In this document: in pieces, positions 17,303-27,020 of the stretch
How the letters are laid out: each line of letters starts with the position of its first letter
Position numbering within the stretch: the first letter of the stretch is position 1
Assembly (NCBI RefSeq): GCF_000422885.1
Contig: NZ_AUGX01000020.1
Span: 51,165-115,164 of the forward strand
Origin: Ottowia thiooxydans DSM 14619
GTDB lineage: Bacteria > Pseudomonadota > Gammaproteobacteria > Burkholderiales > Burkholderiaceae_C
DNA: 64,000 nucleotides
Reading direction: 5' to 3'
Program-made: the position numbers and the translations under genes
The notes under the pieces: model-generated
Told to the model about the DNA's origin: nothing
Seen by the model: only the letters and a program-made list of their open reading frames with translations
The model's database searches: none

Positions 17303-19363
17303 ATGGCCTTGATGTATTTTCCGAAGATTCTGACATCGTTCATTCGCTTGCTTGTATTGCCAGCCTGCGGAGTGTTGCTACCGGGGTTGTTGGCGGCCCA
17401 GGGAGCCAGGCCCGGCGCACCCCAATCGGCATCGGCGCCTGGTAGCGATGGCATCATTTTGGACATGCGCGAGGCGGCTCGGCGCGGGGATAAAGCACGC
17501 TTGGCCGCGCTCCTGCCGCTCGCTCGCGGACACGCCCTGGAGCCATGGGCAGCCTATTGGGAGATGAAGGCGCGGCTCGACGAGGCCAACGTGCTGGACG
17601 TGCAGGATTTCCTGTCTCGCTATGCAGGCAGCTACCAGGAAGACCGCTTGCGAAACGATTGGCTGCTGCTTGCGGGCAAGCGGCGTGACTGGGCAGGTTT
17701 TTCAGCTGAATGGCCACGCTTTCGCATGCGAGACGACCGGGAGGCGCGCTGCTACGCAGCGGCCATGGAGGTAGCGCAAGGCCGTGCAGTGACAGCCGAA
17801 GTAGTCGCTGATGTGCGCCGCGATTGGTTTGCGCAGCGCGAACTTGATGACGGTTGTCTGTTGGCTGCGGGGTTGCTGCATCAGGCCGGCAAGCTGCCTT
17901 TTAACGATCTATGGTTGAAAGCGCGATTGGCGATGGAGGCCAATCGGCCTGGCATGGCACGCGCGGCGGTCGAGCTGGATGCGCCAGATGCCGCTGCCAC
18001 CGTGGCGCAAATCCAGACCAGCCCAATCCGCTATCTGACGAGCCGCGCGGCTGTGGGCACCCGTAAGGGGCAGGAGTTGATCGTTCTGGCGCTCATCAAG
18101 CTGGCCACGCAAGACCCTGACCAAGCCGCGGCTCAGATGGAGTCCAAATGGAGCGTCCAGCTCAGGCCGGAGGAGCGCAATTGGGTTTGGGGCGTGATTG
18201 GCCGCCAGGCAGCTCTGAAGCTGCAGGATGGCGCGGTACAGATTTTCGCCAAGGTGACGCGTGACAAGGATTTGAGCGACGAAATGCTGGCTTGGAAGGC
18301 CCGCTCCGCCATGCGGCAGGGCCAATGGCGGACCGTGAAATCGGCCATCGAGGCCATGGATGCGTCGGCGCGGGAAGAACCCGTTTGGGTTTATTGGCGT
18401 GCTCGCGCCCTGACGGCTTTAGCCCGCAGCGACGCTGACCGCGTATTGCCGCGCCAGTTGCTTGAGAGCATTGCGGGCGTGCAAGGCTTCTACGAAAAGC
18501 TTGCACAAGAGGATTTGGGTCGCCTGATCAGCGTGCCTCCCGCGCCAGCGCCTCTCACTGAAGCCGAAAAAGCCGCAGCGCGAAGCAATGCAGGTTTAAA
18601 TCGTGCCCTGCTGGCTATTTCCGTCGGTTTGCGCAGCGAAGGCGTGCGTGAATGGAACTACACCACGAATCTGCACACTCCAGGCGGCATGCCGGAGCGT
18701 GAACTGCACGCCGCCGCTGACCTTGCTTGCCAATTTCAGGTATGGGACCGCTGCATCAACACCAGCGAGCGTACACGGACGTCATTCGACTACGGACATC
18801 GCTTTCCTATGCCTTTCCGCGATGCGGTGGTGAATCAGTCGCGCTCCATAGGTCTTGATCCGGCGTACGTGTACGGCTTGATTCGCCAGGAGAGTCGTTT
18901 CATTATTGCGGCCCGGTCGGGCGTGGGCGCCTCAGGGTTGATGCAGGTCATGCCAGCCACAGCGCGGTGGACGGCGCGCAAAATTGGCCTGACCGGCTTT
19001 ACCCCTGACCAGATCTACCAGCAAGACACGAATATCTTGCTGGGAACGAGCTACCTCAAGTTGGCGCTCGACGATTTCCAGAACTCTCTGCCCCTGGCGG
19101 CCGCTGCCTACAACGCAGGTCCCGGTCGGCCGCGGTTGTGGCGGGCGCCCGGAGGCTCAAACCCCACCCTCGATGGTGCGATCTGGGCCGAAAACGTCCC
19201 ATTTTCCGAGACCCGTGATTACGTGAAAAAGGTTCTCTCCAACACGGTCGATTACGCGGCCATCCTGACCGGCCAGCCGCAATCGCTCAAAGCCCGGCTG
19301 GGTACGGTAGGCCCGCTGCCTACCGGGGCGGTGGATTTGAGCACTGAGCTGGTTCCACCTTAA
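17303..19363 (+). CDS. slt: soluble lytic murein transglycosylase (Slt70-like)
   Basis: Periplasmic exo-lytic transglycosylase, about 686 aa. A hydrophobic signal segment (about 10-33) is followed by a long alpha-superhelical region of repeats (about 60-480). The C-terminal goose-lysozyme-like SLT domain has the catalytic Glu at about residue 530 (IRQESRF), then SGLMQVMPATA and AAYNAGPGRP. The ATG at 17303 is chosen; TTG 17294 and ATG 17312 are alternatives, and none has a clear ribosome-binding site. It is head-to-head with the formyl-THF cyclo-ligase, so each gene's promoter must lie inside the other. Confidence 0.9.
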   Translation: MALMYFPKILTSFIRLLVLPACGVLLPGLLAAQGARPGAPQSASAPGSDGIILDMREAARRGDKARLAALLPLARGHALEPWAAYWEMKARLDEANVLDVQDFLSRYAGSYQEDRLRNDWLLLAGKRRDWAGFSAEWPRFRMRDDREARCYAAAMEVAQGRAVTAEVVADVRRDWFAQRELDDGCLLAAGLLHQAGKLPFNDLWLKARLAMEANRPGMARAAVELDAPDAAATVAQIQTSPIRYLTSRAAVGTRKGQELIVLALIKLATQDPDQAAAQMESKWSVQLRPEERNWVWGVIGRQAALKLQDGAVQIFAKVTRDKDLSDEMLAWKARSAMRQGQWRTVKSAIEAMDASAREEPVWVYWRARALTALARSDADRVLPRQLLESIAGVQGFYEKLAQEDLGRLISVPPAPAPLTEAEKAAARSNAGLNRALLAISVGLRSEGVREWNYTTNLHTPGGMPERELHAAADLACQFQVWDRCINTSERTRTSFDYGHRFPMPFRDAVVNQSRSIGLDPAYVYGLIRQESRFIIAARSGVGASGLMQVMPATARWTARKIGLTGFTPDQIYQQDTNILLGTSYLKLALDDFQNSLPLAAAAYNAGPGRPRLWRAPGGSNPTLDGAIWAENVPFSETRDYVKKVLSNTVDYAAILTGQPQSLKARLGTVGPLPTGAVDLSTELVPP

Positions 19364-19717
19364 AGATCCGGGTACGAGAGGGGTTCGCCCGACCTGCGTT
19401 GACCGGATGTTGCCAGAGGAGATAGAGATGAATGGCGGCGGGTGCTAGGAGGCTGTCGGACTTGGAGCGCCGATAGCGAAAATGGGCCCCAGCGAGGACA
19501 GTTTTCACGGGATTTGCAGGCCCATAGCCTAGCTATGGGTCAAAAAGACCGTGAAAAATGGACCGCTGCGGACCATTTGCAGCCGGCGATTTCCAAGTCC
19601 GACAGCCTCCTAGCGCCTGCCAAAGAGTGCGAGCTGAACCTTGATGGCTCTAGGGATCGCTTGCTTGCATGTTCCGCGAGTGAATTCCATCTCACAGCTA
19701 CGAAAGGCCAAAAGATA
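19364..19717. other. 354-base intergenic region holding a MITE-like palindrome
   Basis: No credible gene. The centre is occupied by the 169-bp inverted-repeat element at 19445-19613 described separately. The remainder (19614-19717) is ordinary leader DNA before the NDUFA9-like gene. An open frame crossing the element in phase with the downstream gene is judged fortuitous. Confidence 0.7.
19445..19613. mobile_element. MITE-like palindromic element with 22-bp terminal inverted repeats
   Basis: The two ends are perfect 22-bp inverted repeats starting CTAGGAGGCTGTCGGACTTG (19445-19466 and 19592-19613). The interior is also imperfectly palindromic around about 19530: the segment CCCATAGC...GCTATGGG lies at the centre and TTTTCACGG-type blocks recur on both sides. 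The whole 169 bp could fold into one long hairpin. It has no coding capacity. Size, end symmetry and intergenic position fit a non-autonomous miniature element, but no clear target duplication was seen. Confidence 0.65.
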
Positions 19718-20683
19718 ATGCAGCGCGCACTTGTTCTCGGCGGTGGTGGATTTGTCGGTCGTTATGTGTGCGAGCACCTGCAGCGGCAGGGTTGGCGCAC
19801 CATCGTTCCTACACGCCAATACGCGGCGGGCAAGCACCTGCTAAGCCTGCCCAGCCTGCAGCTGGTGGAGGCTGATGTCATGGCTCCAGGTGAATTGGAG
19901 CGGCTTTTACCGGGCTGCCACGCCGTGATCAACCTCATCGCCGTTCTACACGGCAGCGAAAAAACCTTCGCTCGCGTGCATGTGGAATGGCCGCGCCAAG
20001 TGGCCCAGGCGTGCACGCAAGCGGGTGTGCGCCGATTGATTCATGTCAGTGCGCTCGGCGCCGATTCCGGTGGGCCTTCGAGATACCAGCGCAGCAAAGC
20101 CGAAGGCGAAGCAGTATTGCGAGCCGCAGCAACGGCTGGTCTGCTCGATCTCACGGTGCTGCGGCCTAGCGTGATCTTTGGCCGTGAAGACCGCTTCATG
20201 AATCTGTTCGCACGGCTGCAAAAATTTCTTTTAGTGATGCCACTGTCTGGGGCCGATGCTCGCCTGCAGCCGGTGTGGGTGCGCGATGTGGGGCAAGCCA
20301 TCGCCCGCGCGCTGGACGATGACGCCACCATCGGTCAAACCTATGAAGCATGCGGCCCCGATGTGTTCACGCTTGGCGAACTGGTGCGTCTCGCTGGCTG
20401 CTGGGCGGGTGTGCGTGGTGGCCGTGGACGGCCGGTGATCGGGCTGCCTATGGGCATAGGCAAACTGCAGGCGCTGGTGATGGAGTTGATCTCTTCCAAG
20501 CCGCTGATGAGCCGCGATAATCTCGATTCGCTTCGTGTAGACAATATCGCTGGCGGTCAACTGCCTGGCTTGGCTGCGTTGGGCGTGACCCCTGCACCGC
20601 TGGGGGGTGTCGTGCCGCTATACCTTGGCGATGCGGGTTTTGCCGCGCGCTTTAACGAAATGCGCCGTCGCGCAGGTCGGTGA
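19718..20683 (+). CDS. NDUFA9-like NAD(P)-binding protein (atypical short-chain dehydrogenase)
   Basis: 321-aa cytoplasmic Rossmann protein of the complex I NDUFA9 / atypical SDR family. GGGGFVGRYV (about 8-17) binds the dinucleotide. Later motifs are VSALGAD and YQRSKAEGE, the latter supplying the YxxxK pair. The usual role is NADPH binding or structural; the enzyme activity is unknown. The true start is ATG 19718 with AAAGG upstream; the open frame extends upstream through the MITE-like element but has no homology. It sits in the slt-NDUFA9-cca housekeeping neighbourhood common in Burkholderiales. Confidence 0.85.
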   Translation: MQRALVLGGGGFVGRYVCEHLQRQGWRTIVPTRQYAAGKHLLSLPSLQLVEADVMAPGELERLLPGCHAVINLIAVLHGSEKTFARVHVEWPRQVAQACTQAGVRRLIHVSALGADSGGPSRYQRSKAEGEAVLRAAATAGLLDLTVLRPSVIFGREDRFMNLFARLQKFLLVMPLSGADARLQPVWVRDVGQAIARALDDDATIGQTYEACGPDVFTLGELVRLAGCWAGVRGGRGRPVIGLPMGIGKLQALVMELISSKPLMSRDNLDSLRVDNIAGGQLPGLAALGVTPAPLGGVVPLYLGDAGFAARFNEMRRRAGR

Positions 20684-20727
20684 AGGCGTTTAGGCGGCCT
20701 GTGCGCCATGGGGTACTGTACATATTC

Positions 20728-21426
20728 ATGATGGAGGCCTCCTTGCTCAAGCTTTATATTGGCAACAAGAACTACTCGTCCTGGTCCATGCGTCCATGGG
20801 TTCTTCTCAAACAGGCGGGTATTGCGTTCGAAGAGGTGATGGTGCGCTTTGACTCTTTCGAGGCCGATTCGCAGTTCAAGCGTGCGCTGATCGAGCTGAG
20901 CCCCACTGGCAAGGTTCCGTTGCTGGTGGATGGTGACATTGCCGTATGGGATACGCTGGCCATCGCCGAATATCTGGCAGAGGCTTTTCCTGAAAAGCAG
21001 CTGTGGCCGAAAGACACCAAGGCACGTGCCCATGCCCGCAGCGTGTGCGCCGAAATGCATTCGGGATTTTCCGCGTTGCGCGGTGCCTGCCCAATGAACA
21101 TCGAAGCCAGCCTACCGGATATTGGCGCGCTCGTTTTGCGCGATCAGCCTGGCGTGGGAGCAGACCTGAATCGCTTGGCCGAACTATGGGGTGGCGTGCT
21201 CGCACGCCATGACGGGCCTTTCCTGTATGGCGATTTCACCATCGCCGATGCTTACTTCGCGCCGGTCGTGATGCGCATCCGAACCTATGCCTTGCCGGTG
21301 CCTGCGGCGGTGGACGCCTACATCGGGCGTGTGTGTGCACTGCCGGGGGTTAAAGCCTGGATCGATGGCGCGCTGGCCGAGCAGGATTTCCTGGCATTCG
21401 AGGAACCCTACCGGCTTTCGCGGTAG
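20728..21426 (+). CDS. glutathione S-transferase family protein
   Basis: About 232 aa. The N-terminal thioredoxin-like domain begins LLKLYIGNKNYSSWSMRPW, with the Ser-rich catalytic loop and the glutathione-binding SPTGKVPLLVDG and WDTLAIAEYLAE. The C-terminal helical domain has DFTIADAYFAPV. Starts at 20728 and 20731 are equivalent. A GTG at 20680 overlapping the previous stop as GTGA would add 16 non-homologous residues. The conjugation substrate is unknown. Directly follows the NDUFA9-like gene. Confidence 0.85.
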   Translation: MMEASLLKLYIGNKNYSSWSMRPWVLLKQAGIAFEEVMVRFDSFEADSQFKRALIELSPTGKVPLLVDGDIAVWDTLAIAEYLAEAFPEKQLWPKDTKARAHARSVCAEMHSGFSALRGACPMNIEASLPDIGALVLRDQPGVGADLNRLAELWGGVLARHDGPFLYGDFTIADAYFAPVVMRIRTYALPVPAAVDAYIGRVCALPGVKAWIDGALAEQDFLAFEEPYRLSR

Positions 21427-21439
21427 GAATGAACGTGCG

Positions 21440-22570
21440 TTAGTCCATCGGCCACGGTACCTGAGCAGAGGCACTGGGCGGCGCTTGATCGGTTGGTGGC
21501 TCTTCAGGTGTGGCTTGTTGCTCCGCGCGAGCGCTGCGCCACCAGGGCGTGACCGTTTCCACGAGCGCCGGTTGCACTGCTTCGCCAAGGCGCGGCATCA
21601 CCAGGCGGGTGCCGAATTTCGGCGCCAGCTCCAGCAGCCGCTCTGGAGGTTGGTCCCATGAGTGCATGGCCAGCGCAAACGTTCCCCAGTGCACAGGCAG
21701 CAAAGGCGCATTGCCCAGCAGTGCGGCAGCTTCCAGCGCATGATCAGGCCCCAGGTGGATATCGCCCCAGGCTGGATGGAATGCACCCACTTCCAGCATC
21801 ACCAGATCGAATGGACCCAGGCGTTCGCGAATCGTGGCGTATTCGCCCGTGAGGCCCGTGTCGCCACTGAAAAACACCGCATGGCGTGGCCCGCGCACCA
21901 CCATCGATGACCACAGCGTGGCATTGCGGTCTTTCAGACCGCGCCCCGAAAAGTGCTGTGATGGTGCCGCGGTCACTTGAAGGCCTGTGCCGGGCAACTT
22001 GAAGTCTTCCCACCAATCCAGTTCATGGATGCGATCCGCCGCAATCCCCCAAGCCTGGAGATGGGCCCCCACGCCGAGTGAGGTCACGAAAGGTACATTG
22101 CTTTTAGCCAGTACTTTGATGGTGGGGTAGTCGAGGTGGTCGTAATGGTCGTGCGAGATCACCACTAGGTCGACGGCAGGCATGTCACGTAGCGTGACAG
22201 GTGCCGGCTGAAAACGCTTTGGGCCTACCAGGACCGAAGGCGAAGCGCGCGGACCCCAAACGGGGTCAGTCAGCACACGGTAGCCGTCGATCTCGATCAG
22301 CACCGTCGAATGGCCGAGCCAGGTTGTACGCAAGCCGGTGTCAGGCTTGTGCAGCCAAGACTGGCGAGGATCATTCACTGGTAGCGGTGCCTCAGGTACG
22401 CGGCGGCCCCCGCGACTGAGAAATTCCCGCAGGCTTGGCATGGGCACTGAGGTGTCCCGCAATCCCGCTGGAATCGGCCTCACGTTTCGAAAACCTGTTT
22501 CTGCCCAGCGTGGGGAAGCGCGCATGCGCTCCAGGCGGAGGCCTTCAGCGCGTTTGCCTAGCGATTTCAT
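21440..22570 (-). CDS. metallo-beta-lactamase-fold hydrolase, NAPE-PLD-like
   Basis: 376-aa cytoplasmic metallo-hydrolase. The metal-binding motif HDHYDH lies at 140-145 (SHDHYDHLDYPT), with TWLGHSTVLIEIDG upstream, FSGDTGL near 235 and a later His in LPVHWGTF. This pattern matches the NAPE-hydrolysing phospholipase D-like and UlaG-like branch. The tail from about 345 is Pro/Ala-rich and disordered. It is the last gene of an operon with a FAD oxidoreductase and a Bug receptor, 33 bases after the receptor's stop. The substrate is unknown. Confidence 0.83.
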   Translation of the reverse strand: MKSLGKRAEGLRLERMRASPRWAETGFRNVRPIPAGLRDTSVPMPSLREFLSRGGRRVPEAPLPVNDPRQSWLHKPDTGLRTTWLGHSTVLIEIDGYRVLTDPVWGPRASPSVLVGPKRFQPAPVTLRDMPAVDLVVISHDHYDHLDYPTIKVLAKSNVPFVTSLGVGAHLQAWGIAADRIHELDWWEDFKLPGTGLQVTAAPSQHFSGRGLKDRNATLWSSMVVRGPRHAVFFSGDTGLTGEYATIRERLGPFDLVMLEVGAFHPAWGDIHLGPDHALEAAALLGNAPLLPVHWGTFALAMHSWDQPPERLLELAPKFGTRLVMPRLGEAVQPALVETVTPWWRSARAEQQATPEEPPTDQAPPSASAQVPWPMD

Positions 22571-22603
22571 GATGAGTACGTTTTCTGCGTTTGGCGCTGA
22601 AGT

Positions 22604-23572
22604 TCAGTCGATCTTGATGCCGCGTGACTTGATGATGCCATCCAGCAAGGTGGTTTCCAGACGTACCCGCTGGGCCAGGCCTTCTGGCGAAGTGCCTACC
22701 GCCTGCCAGCCTTGCTGGAACATGCGCTGGCGCACATCGGCACTTTTCATGACAGTGCCGAGCGCTGCGGAAATGCGTTGCCGAGTAGTGGCACTCAAGT
22801 TGGCGGGGCCGATCAGCGCCGTCCATACCTCCAGATTGAAATCCTTGACGCCTTCCTGTGCCAAGGAGGGCAATTCGGGCACCAGCGCGCTACGCCCGCT
22901 GGTTGTGAGGCCAATGGCTTGCAGCTTTCCGCCCTTGATTTGCGGCATGGCCACACCGGGAGGAATCAGGGCCATCTGGACCTGACCGCCGATCAGTGCC
23001 CCCACCACAGCTGGATTGCCGTTGTAGGGAACATGCACGGCCTGTAAGCCAGGCACCCGAGCCTTCAATAGCTCCATCCCAAGATGTCCCACCGAACCTG
23101 CACCTACGGAGCCATAGTTCCATTTGTCGCCTTGCCGCCGGGCTTCTTCAAAAAACGCCGCGCCGCCAGGCACATTGGCCGGTGCCACCAGAATCAGCGG
23201 GGCAGTGGTCAGCAGGCTGAGATAGGAGAAATCACGCGCGGGATCGTAGGCGAGTTTTGGGTACAAGGTTTTGGAGGACGTGAGGTTGCCGTTGATGACA
23301 ACGCCAAGCGTGTGGTCATCAATGGCTTTCGCCACAGCATCCGCCGCAATATTGCCGCTAGCCCCGGGCTTGTTATCCACGATCACCGGTTGGCCCAACG
23401 CGTGTGACAAAGGCTCAGCGATGGCCCGCGCCGACATATCAGGGGTGGAGCCCCCAGGAAAACCTACCAGGATGCGGATTGGCTTATTGGGCCACGGCTC
23501 GCCTTGTGCGAACGCCGGCACGGATAGGGTGGTCGCCGCAGCGGCCAAGCTCATGAACTGTCTACGGTACAT
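22604..23572 (-). CDS. Bug-family (TTT) periplasmic carboxylate receptor
   Basis: 322-aa exported binding protein. Signal peptide ends near AFAQ (about 23), then RILVGFPGGSTPDMSAR, QPVIVDNKPGASGNIAAD and the later HVPYNGNPAVVGALIGGQV. It begins nine bases after the FAD-oxidoreductase stop and is followed closely by the metallo-hydrolase gene, so it should import the substrate of that pair. Membrane subunits TctA/TctB are absent here. The DGYTL-type loop is replaced by DDHTLGVV, a mild deviation. Confidence 0.87.
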   Translation of the reverse strand: MYRRQFMSLAAAATTLSVPAFAQGEPWPNKPIRILVGFPGGSTPDMSARAIAEPLSHALGQPVIVDNKPGASGNIAADAVAKAIDDHTLGVVINGNLTSSKTLYPKLAYDPARDFSYLSLLTTAPLILVAPANVPGGAAFFEEARRQGDKWNYGSVGAGSVGHLGMELLKARVPGLQAVHVPYNGNPAVVGALIGGQVQMALIPPGVAMPQIKGGKLQAIGLTTSGRSALVPELPSLAQEGVKDFNLEVWTALIGPANLSATTRQRISAALGTVMKSADVRQRMFQQGWQAVGTSPEGLAQRVRLETTLLDGIIKSRGIKID

Positions 23573-23581
23573 AAATTCTCA

Positions 23582-24970
23582 CTAGATCTTGTTTGGAAGA
23601 GAGTCGCCGTCTCGCCCCAGAAAGGCGCCGGCGCGAAGCAATTGGCTCTGCAAAGTGGCGACATCGATACGGCGGGGCGGCACCCTTTGAGACAGCGCCA
23701 GTGCGGCCCCTGTGCCCGCTGCCTGCCCCATGACGAAGCATCCACCCGATACCCGCGCGGCAGATTGACCGCCGTGTGTCATGGAGGCGCAGCGTCCGGC
23801 CACCAGAAGATTGTCAAGCCCCTGCGCCAGCAGCATACGCCAGGGCAAGTGATTGAAACCCCGGCTGGCGGCTTGTCCCTGGGGGGTATCAGTGCCGTTC
23901 GGCCAGCGAAAACTGACATTGCCCGCCACATGCTCTTCCACCATCCAGCCATTCACGCCTATGGTGTCTTCAAAACTGACGCAGGAAAGCACGTCTTGCT
24001 CGCTCAGCTGATAGTCACCGAGCACGCGCCGCGTCTCGCGAACGCCAATCTGCGGCGGAATATCGATCAGGTAAGCGGACTCGAAACCTGGCACATCGCG
24101 GCGCAGAAAACCCAGGAAATGCGCTGCTTGGCGCCGGCCCTCCGCCTCCGCTGCCGAGAGCTGCAGCGCATCGGTGCCGTCGACTGGGCCGCCGTCGGCC
24201 CGCGCCAGTTGAGAAACATTGGCACGCCACTCGGTTGGGTTCTTCTGCGGTCGCAGGATGGGCGCCTTGCGCGCGAAGCGTTCGCCGCGCTCGGTGGCCT
24301 TTTCCATCAGTGCCGCCACGCTGGCCCAGGCCGGGCCGGCTCTGGCTGGATCAACCCCACCCACGCGCATCATGGTCGACGGATACATCATCTCGTGCCC
24401 GTCGGTACCTTTTTCATAGGGGGCCCCAGCCAGCGCTGCAACGTCGCCATCTCCGGTGCAATCAATGAAGCAGCGCGCGCGAACAGCAAAGCGGCCAGAT
24501 TTGGTTTCGATGAACACTGCTTCGAGATTCGCCGCATCTCGCATCGCCACACCGGCTACCCAGGCATGCAGCAGCACTCGGCTGCCGCTGGTAGCCAGAA
24601 GCTCGTCTGCCGCAATCTTGAATGCCGCCGTGTCATAGGCTTGCGCCGCGATACGGCCCCCAAATAGAAGATGAGGCGTATTGAGACCTCCCAGGGAATC
24701 GATACGTGAGAGCAGGCCGTCAGCCACGCCGTGCACCACCTGACGGAGCGAGCCGTGCACGTTGGCATGCAGACCACAAAAATTGGTCACCCCCGCCGCC
24801 GTGCCCATGCCACCTAGAAAACCATAGCGTTCCACCAACAGCGTACGCGCGCCTGATTGAGCCGCGGATGCTGCAGCCGCCAATCCTGCGGGGCCACCTC
24901 CCAGTATCAATACGTCTACTTCATCGAGAACCGGGGTCTCGCGGGCGCTTTCCGTCAGTGTGCCATTCAT
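23582..24970 (-). CDS. FAD-dependent oxidoreductase (FAD_oxidored / PF12831-type)
   Basis: 462-aa flavoprotein. The N-terminal dinucleotide-binding motif is [17 protein letters not shown] (about 25-41), followed by [16 protein letters not shown], typical of the PF12831 family. The mid-chain [18 protein letters not shown] and a C-terminal [18 protein letters not shown] complete the FAD site. Family members oxidise diverse small molecules, and the substrate here is unknown. First gene of the minus-strand operon with Bug receptor and metallo-hydrolase, and divergent from cca across 128 bases. Confidence 0.85.
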   Translation of the reverse strand: MNGTLTESARETPVLDEVDVLILGGGPAGLAAAASAAQSGARTLLVERYGFLGGMGTAAGVTNFCGLHANVHGSLRQVVHGVADGLLSRIDSLGGLNTPHLLFGGRIAAQAYDTAAFKIAADELLATSGSRVLLHAWVAGVAMRDAANLEAVFIETKSGRFAVRARCFIDCTGDGDVAALAGAPYEKGTDGHEMMYPSTMMRVGGVDPARAGPAWASVAALMEKATERGERFARKAPILRPQKNPTEWRANVSQLARADGGPVDGTDALQLSAAEAEGRRQAAHFLGFLRRDVPGFESAYLIDIPPQIGVRETRRVLGDYQLSEQDVLSCVSFEDTIGVNGWMVEEHVAGNVSFRWPNGTDTPQGQAASRGFNHLPWRMLLAQGLDNLLVAGRCASMTHGGQSAARVSGGCFVMGQAAGTGAALALSQRVPPRRIDVATLQSQLLRAGAFLGRDGDSLPNKI

Positions 24971-25098
24971 GGCGCAACGATAGCACTCCTGGTGGAGGTG
25001 GCGGCGCAGCCTTAGTGCCCAGGCTGTGGCGAATTCCCTCTTTTGCGAAAAGGCTGAGATGTAGGAAGTGCGCAGCCAAGCTCATTAATAATGGGCCG

Positions 25099-26340
25099 AT
25101 GAAAATATATATGGTTGGCGGCGCCGTTCGCGATCGTTTGCTCGGGATACCGGTGCAAGATCGCGATTGGGTGGTGGTGGGCGCCACCCCGGAGCAGATG
25201 ACCGCCCAAGGATTCACCCCTGTGGGCAAAGACTTCCCTGTTTTCCTGCATCCCGGCACACGAGAGGAATATGCTCTTGCTCGCACGGAGCGCAAGAGCG
25301 GGAGAGGGTACCGGGGCTTCACGGTGCTCGCAGACGCTGGCGTGACTTTGGAAGAAGATCTGGCCCGGCGCGATCTCACCATCAATGCCATAGCTGCTTG
25401 CGAGGATTCCCCTGAAGATCTGGTGGACCCTTACGGGGGCCAACGCGACCTCGCCGCCAAGGTGCTTCGCCACGTCACTGAAGCTTTTGGCGAGGACCCG
25501 GTACGCATCTTGCGGCTGGCGCGATTCGCGGCGCGCTTTCATGATTTCACGGTAGCACCAGAGACCATGGGATTGATGCAAGGCATGGTGCAAGACGGTG
25601 AGGTCGATCATCTGGTGCCGGAGCGCGTTTGGCAGGAGCTTTCGCGCGGATTGATGGAGCAGCACCCCGAGCGCATGTTCGAGGTGCTGCGCGAGTGCGG
25701 CGCGCTGCGCGTGATCCTGCCCGAGGTCGATCGTCTGTGGGGCGTGCCCCAGCGCGCTGAATATCACCCCGAGGTGGATACTGGCGTGCACCTGATGTTG
25801 GTGCTCCAGATGGCGGCTCGCCTGGAAGCGCCCTTACCCGTTCGTTACGCCTGCCTCACGCACGATCTTGGCAAAGGCACCACGCCAGCTGACATTTTGC
25901 CGCGTCACATCGGCCATGAGAAGCGCAGTGCCGAACTGCTGGGATCTCTCTCAGAGCGCCTGCGCGTGCCCACTGAATGCCATGCCTTGGCCGATGTGGT
26001 GGCGCGTGAGCACGGCGGTATTCACCGCAGCGGCGATTTGAACCCGGCGGCTGTGGTGCGGCTCCTTGAGCGCTGCGATGCCTTTCGCAAGCCAGAGCGT
26101 CTGCGAGACATCCTGTTGGCTTGCGAATGCGATGCACGTGGGCGGCAAGGCCTGCAGGAGACCGAATACCCGCAGCGCGATCGCCTCATTCAGGCCTTGA
26201 CAGCGGCGCAAACGGTTGCCACCGACGAGATCGCGCGCACGGCACAAGCTCGTGGCGCTGTCGGCGAGCAGATCGGTGAGGCGATACGGCGCGCGCGTGT
26301 GGCCGCCGTAGCCGCCATGGAACCCGCAAGCGCTGGATAA
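25099..26340 (+). CDS. cca: multifunctional CCA tRNA nucleotidyltransferase
   Basis: Adds or repairs the 3' CCA end of tRNAs and, in the E. coli-type enzyme, has phosphohydrolase activity in an HD domain. 413 aa from ATG 25099. Class II nucleotidyltransferase motif [10 protein letters not shown] with catalytic D21 and D23 (VQDRDW), then [10 protein letters not shown] and [13 protein letters not shown]. The HD motif lies at H255/D256 (THDLGKGTT), at the position seen in the E. coli enzyme. The upstream open frame to 24706 is antisense to the FAD oxidoreductase and is not part of the gene. Confidence 0.93.
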   Translation: MKIYMVGGAVRDRLLGIPVQDRDWVVVGATPEQMTAQGFTPVGKDFPVFLHPGTREEYALARTERKSGRGYRGFTVLADAGVTLEEDLARRDLTINAIAACEDSPEDLVDPYGGQRDLAAKVLRHVTEAFGEDPVRILRLARFAARFHDFTVAPETMGLMQGMVQDGEVDHLVPERVWQELSRGLMEQHPERMFEVLRECGALRVILPEVDRLWGVPQRAEYHPEVDTGVHLMLVLQMAARLEAPLPVRYACLTHDLGKGTTPADILPRHIGHEKRSAELLGSLSERLRVPTECHALADVVAREHGGIHRSGDLNPAAVVRLLERCDAFRKPERLRDILLACECDARGRQGLQETEYPQRDRLIQALTAAQTVATDEIARTAQARGAVGEQIGEAIRRARVAAVAAMEPASAG

Positions 26341-26347
26341 TCACCAG

Positions 26348-26980
26348 ATGGCACGCCCCATTTCCGCTTCGCATGACAAGCGCCGAGACGAAATCCTAGA
26401 CGTCGCGGCGGCCTGTTTCGCTCGACAGAGCTACCCAGCCACCAGCATGAACGATATCGCTGCGGCTTGTGGCACATCCAAGGCCCGGCTCTATCACTAC
26501 TATGGCAGCAAGGAGTCCATCCTTTTTGACCTGCTTGATCGCTACACCCAGAAGCTGTTGTTGATCATTGGCCAAGCGGAGGCGCGGGCGGAGCGCCAGG
26601 CGATGGATGAACGTGCCGCGCTGCACGAGCTTGTGCGCGCTTTCCTGCGTGAGTACGAAACCTCGGCCACCAGGCACGCGGCGCTTCTGGGTAGCACTCA
26701 GTTTCTTGCCGTCGAGCAGAGAGAGATTATTCTTAACCGCCAACGCGATGTGGTGGCCGCTGTCGGGCGCTTTCTGCGGCGCGCCTACCCCCAACGCCTG
26801 AACACCAACAACCAGACTGCGATCACCATGACCTTGTTCGGCATGATCAACTGGACATTCACCTGGTTGCGCCCCGGGGGCCCCATCAGCTATAGCGCCT
26901 ACGCCGATGAAGTGATTGGCATCCTTGAGCAGGGCTTGACTACAGAAGCTCCCAAGCCCGGTAGTTCGGCCGGGGCGTGA
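26348..26980 (+). CDS. TetR/AcrR-family transcriptional regulator
   Basis: 210-aa repressor-type protein. The N-terminal helix-turn-helix spans about residues 12-58 (DEILDVAAACFARQSY then ACGTSKARLYHYYGSKE). The C-terminal ligand-binding helices resemble the TetR_C_33-type domain, with NRQRDVVAAVGRFLRRAYP. It starts seven bases after cca, so it is probably read through from it. No obvious cognate target in the window; phenylacetate or fatty-acid regulators of this family are possible homologues. Confidence 0.85.
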   Translation: MARPISASHDKRRDEILDVAAACFARQSYPATSMNDIAAACGTSKARLYHYYGSKESILFDLLDRYTQKLLLIIGQAEARAERQAMDERAALHELVRAFLREYETSATRHAALLGSTQFLAVEQREIILNRQRDVVAAVGRFLRRAYPQRLNTNNQTAITMTLFGMINWTFTWLRPGGPISYSAYADEVIGILEQGLTTEAPKPGSSAGA

Positions 26981-27020
26981 GCAAGCCTAAGTGAACGCAA
27001 TCCACTCCAGCTCAACTCGT

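Noticed and set aside
19442..19717. In-frame N-terminal extension of the NDUFA9-like protein
   Set aside because: It translates the MITE-like palindrome; the Rossmann motif starts directly after ATG 19718, which has its own AAAGG.
24706..25098. In-frame N-terminal extension of Cca
   Set aside because: Antisense to the FAD oxidoreductase and without homology; ATG 25099 gives the canonical N-terminus and places the HD motif at 255/256.
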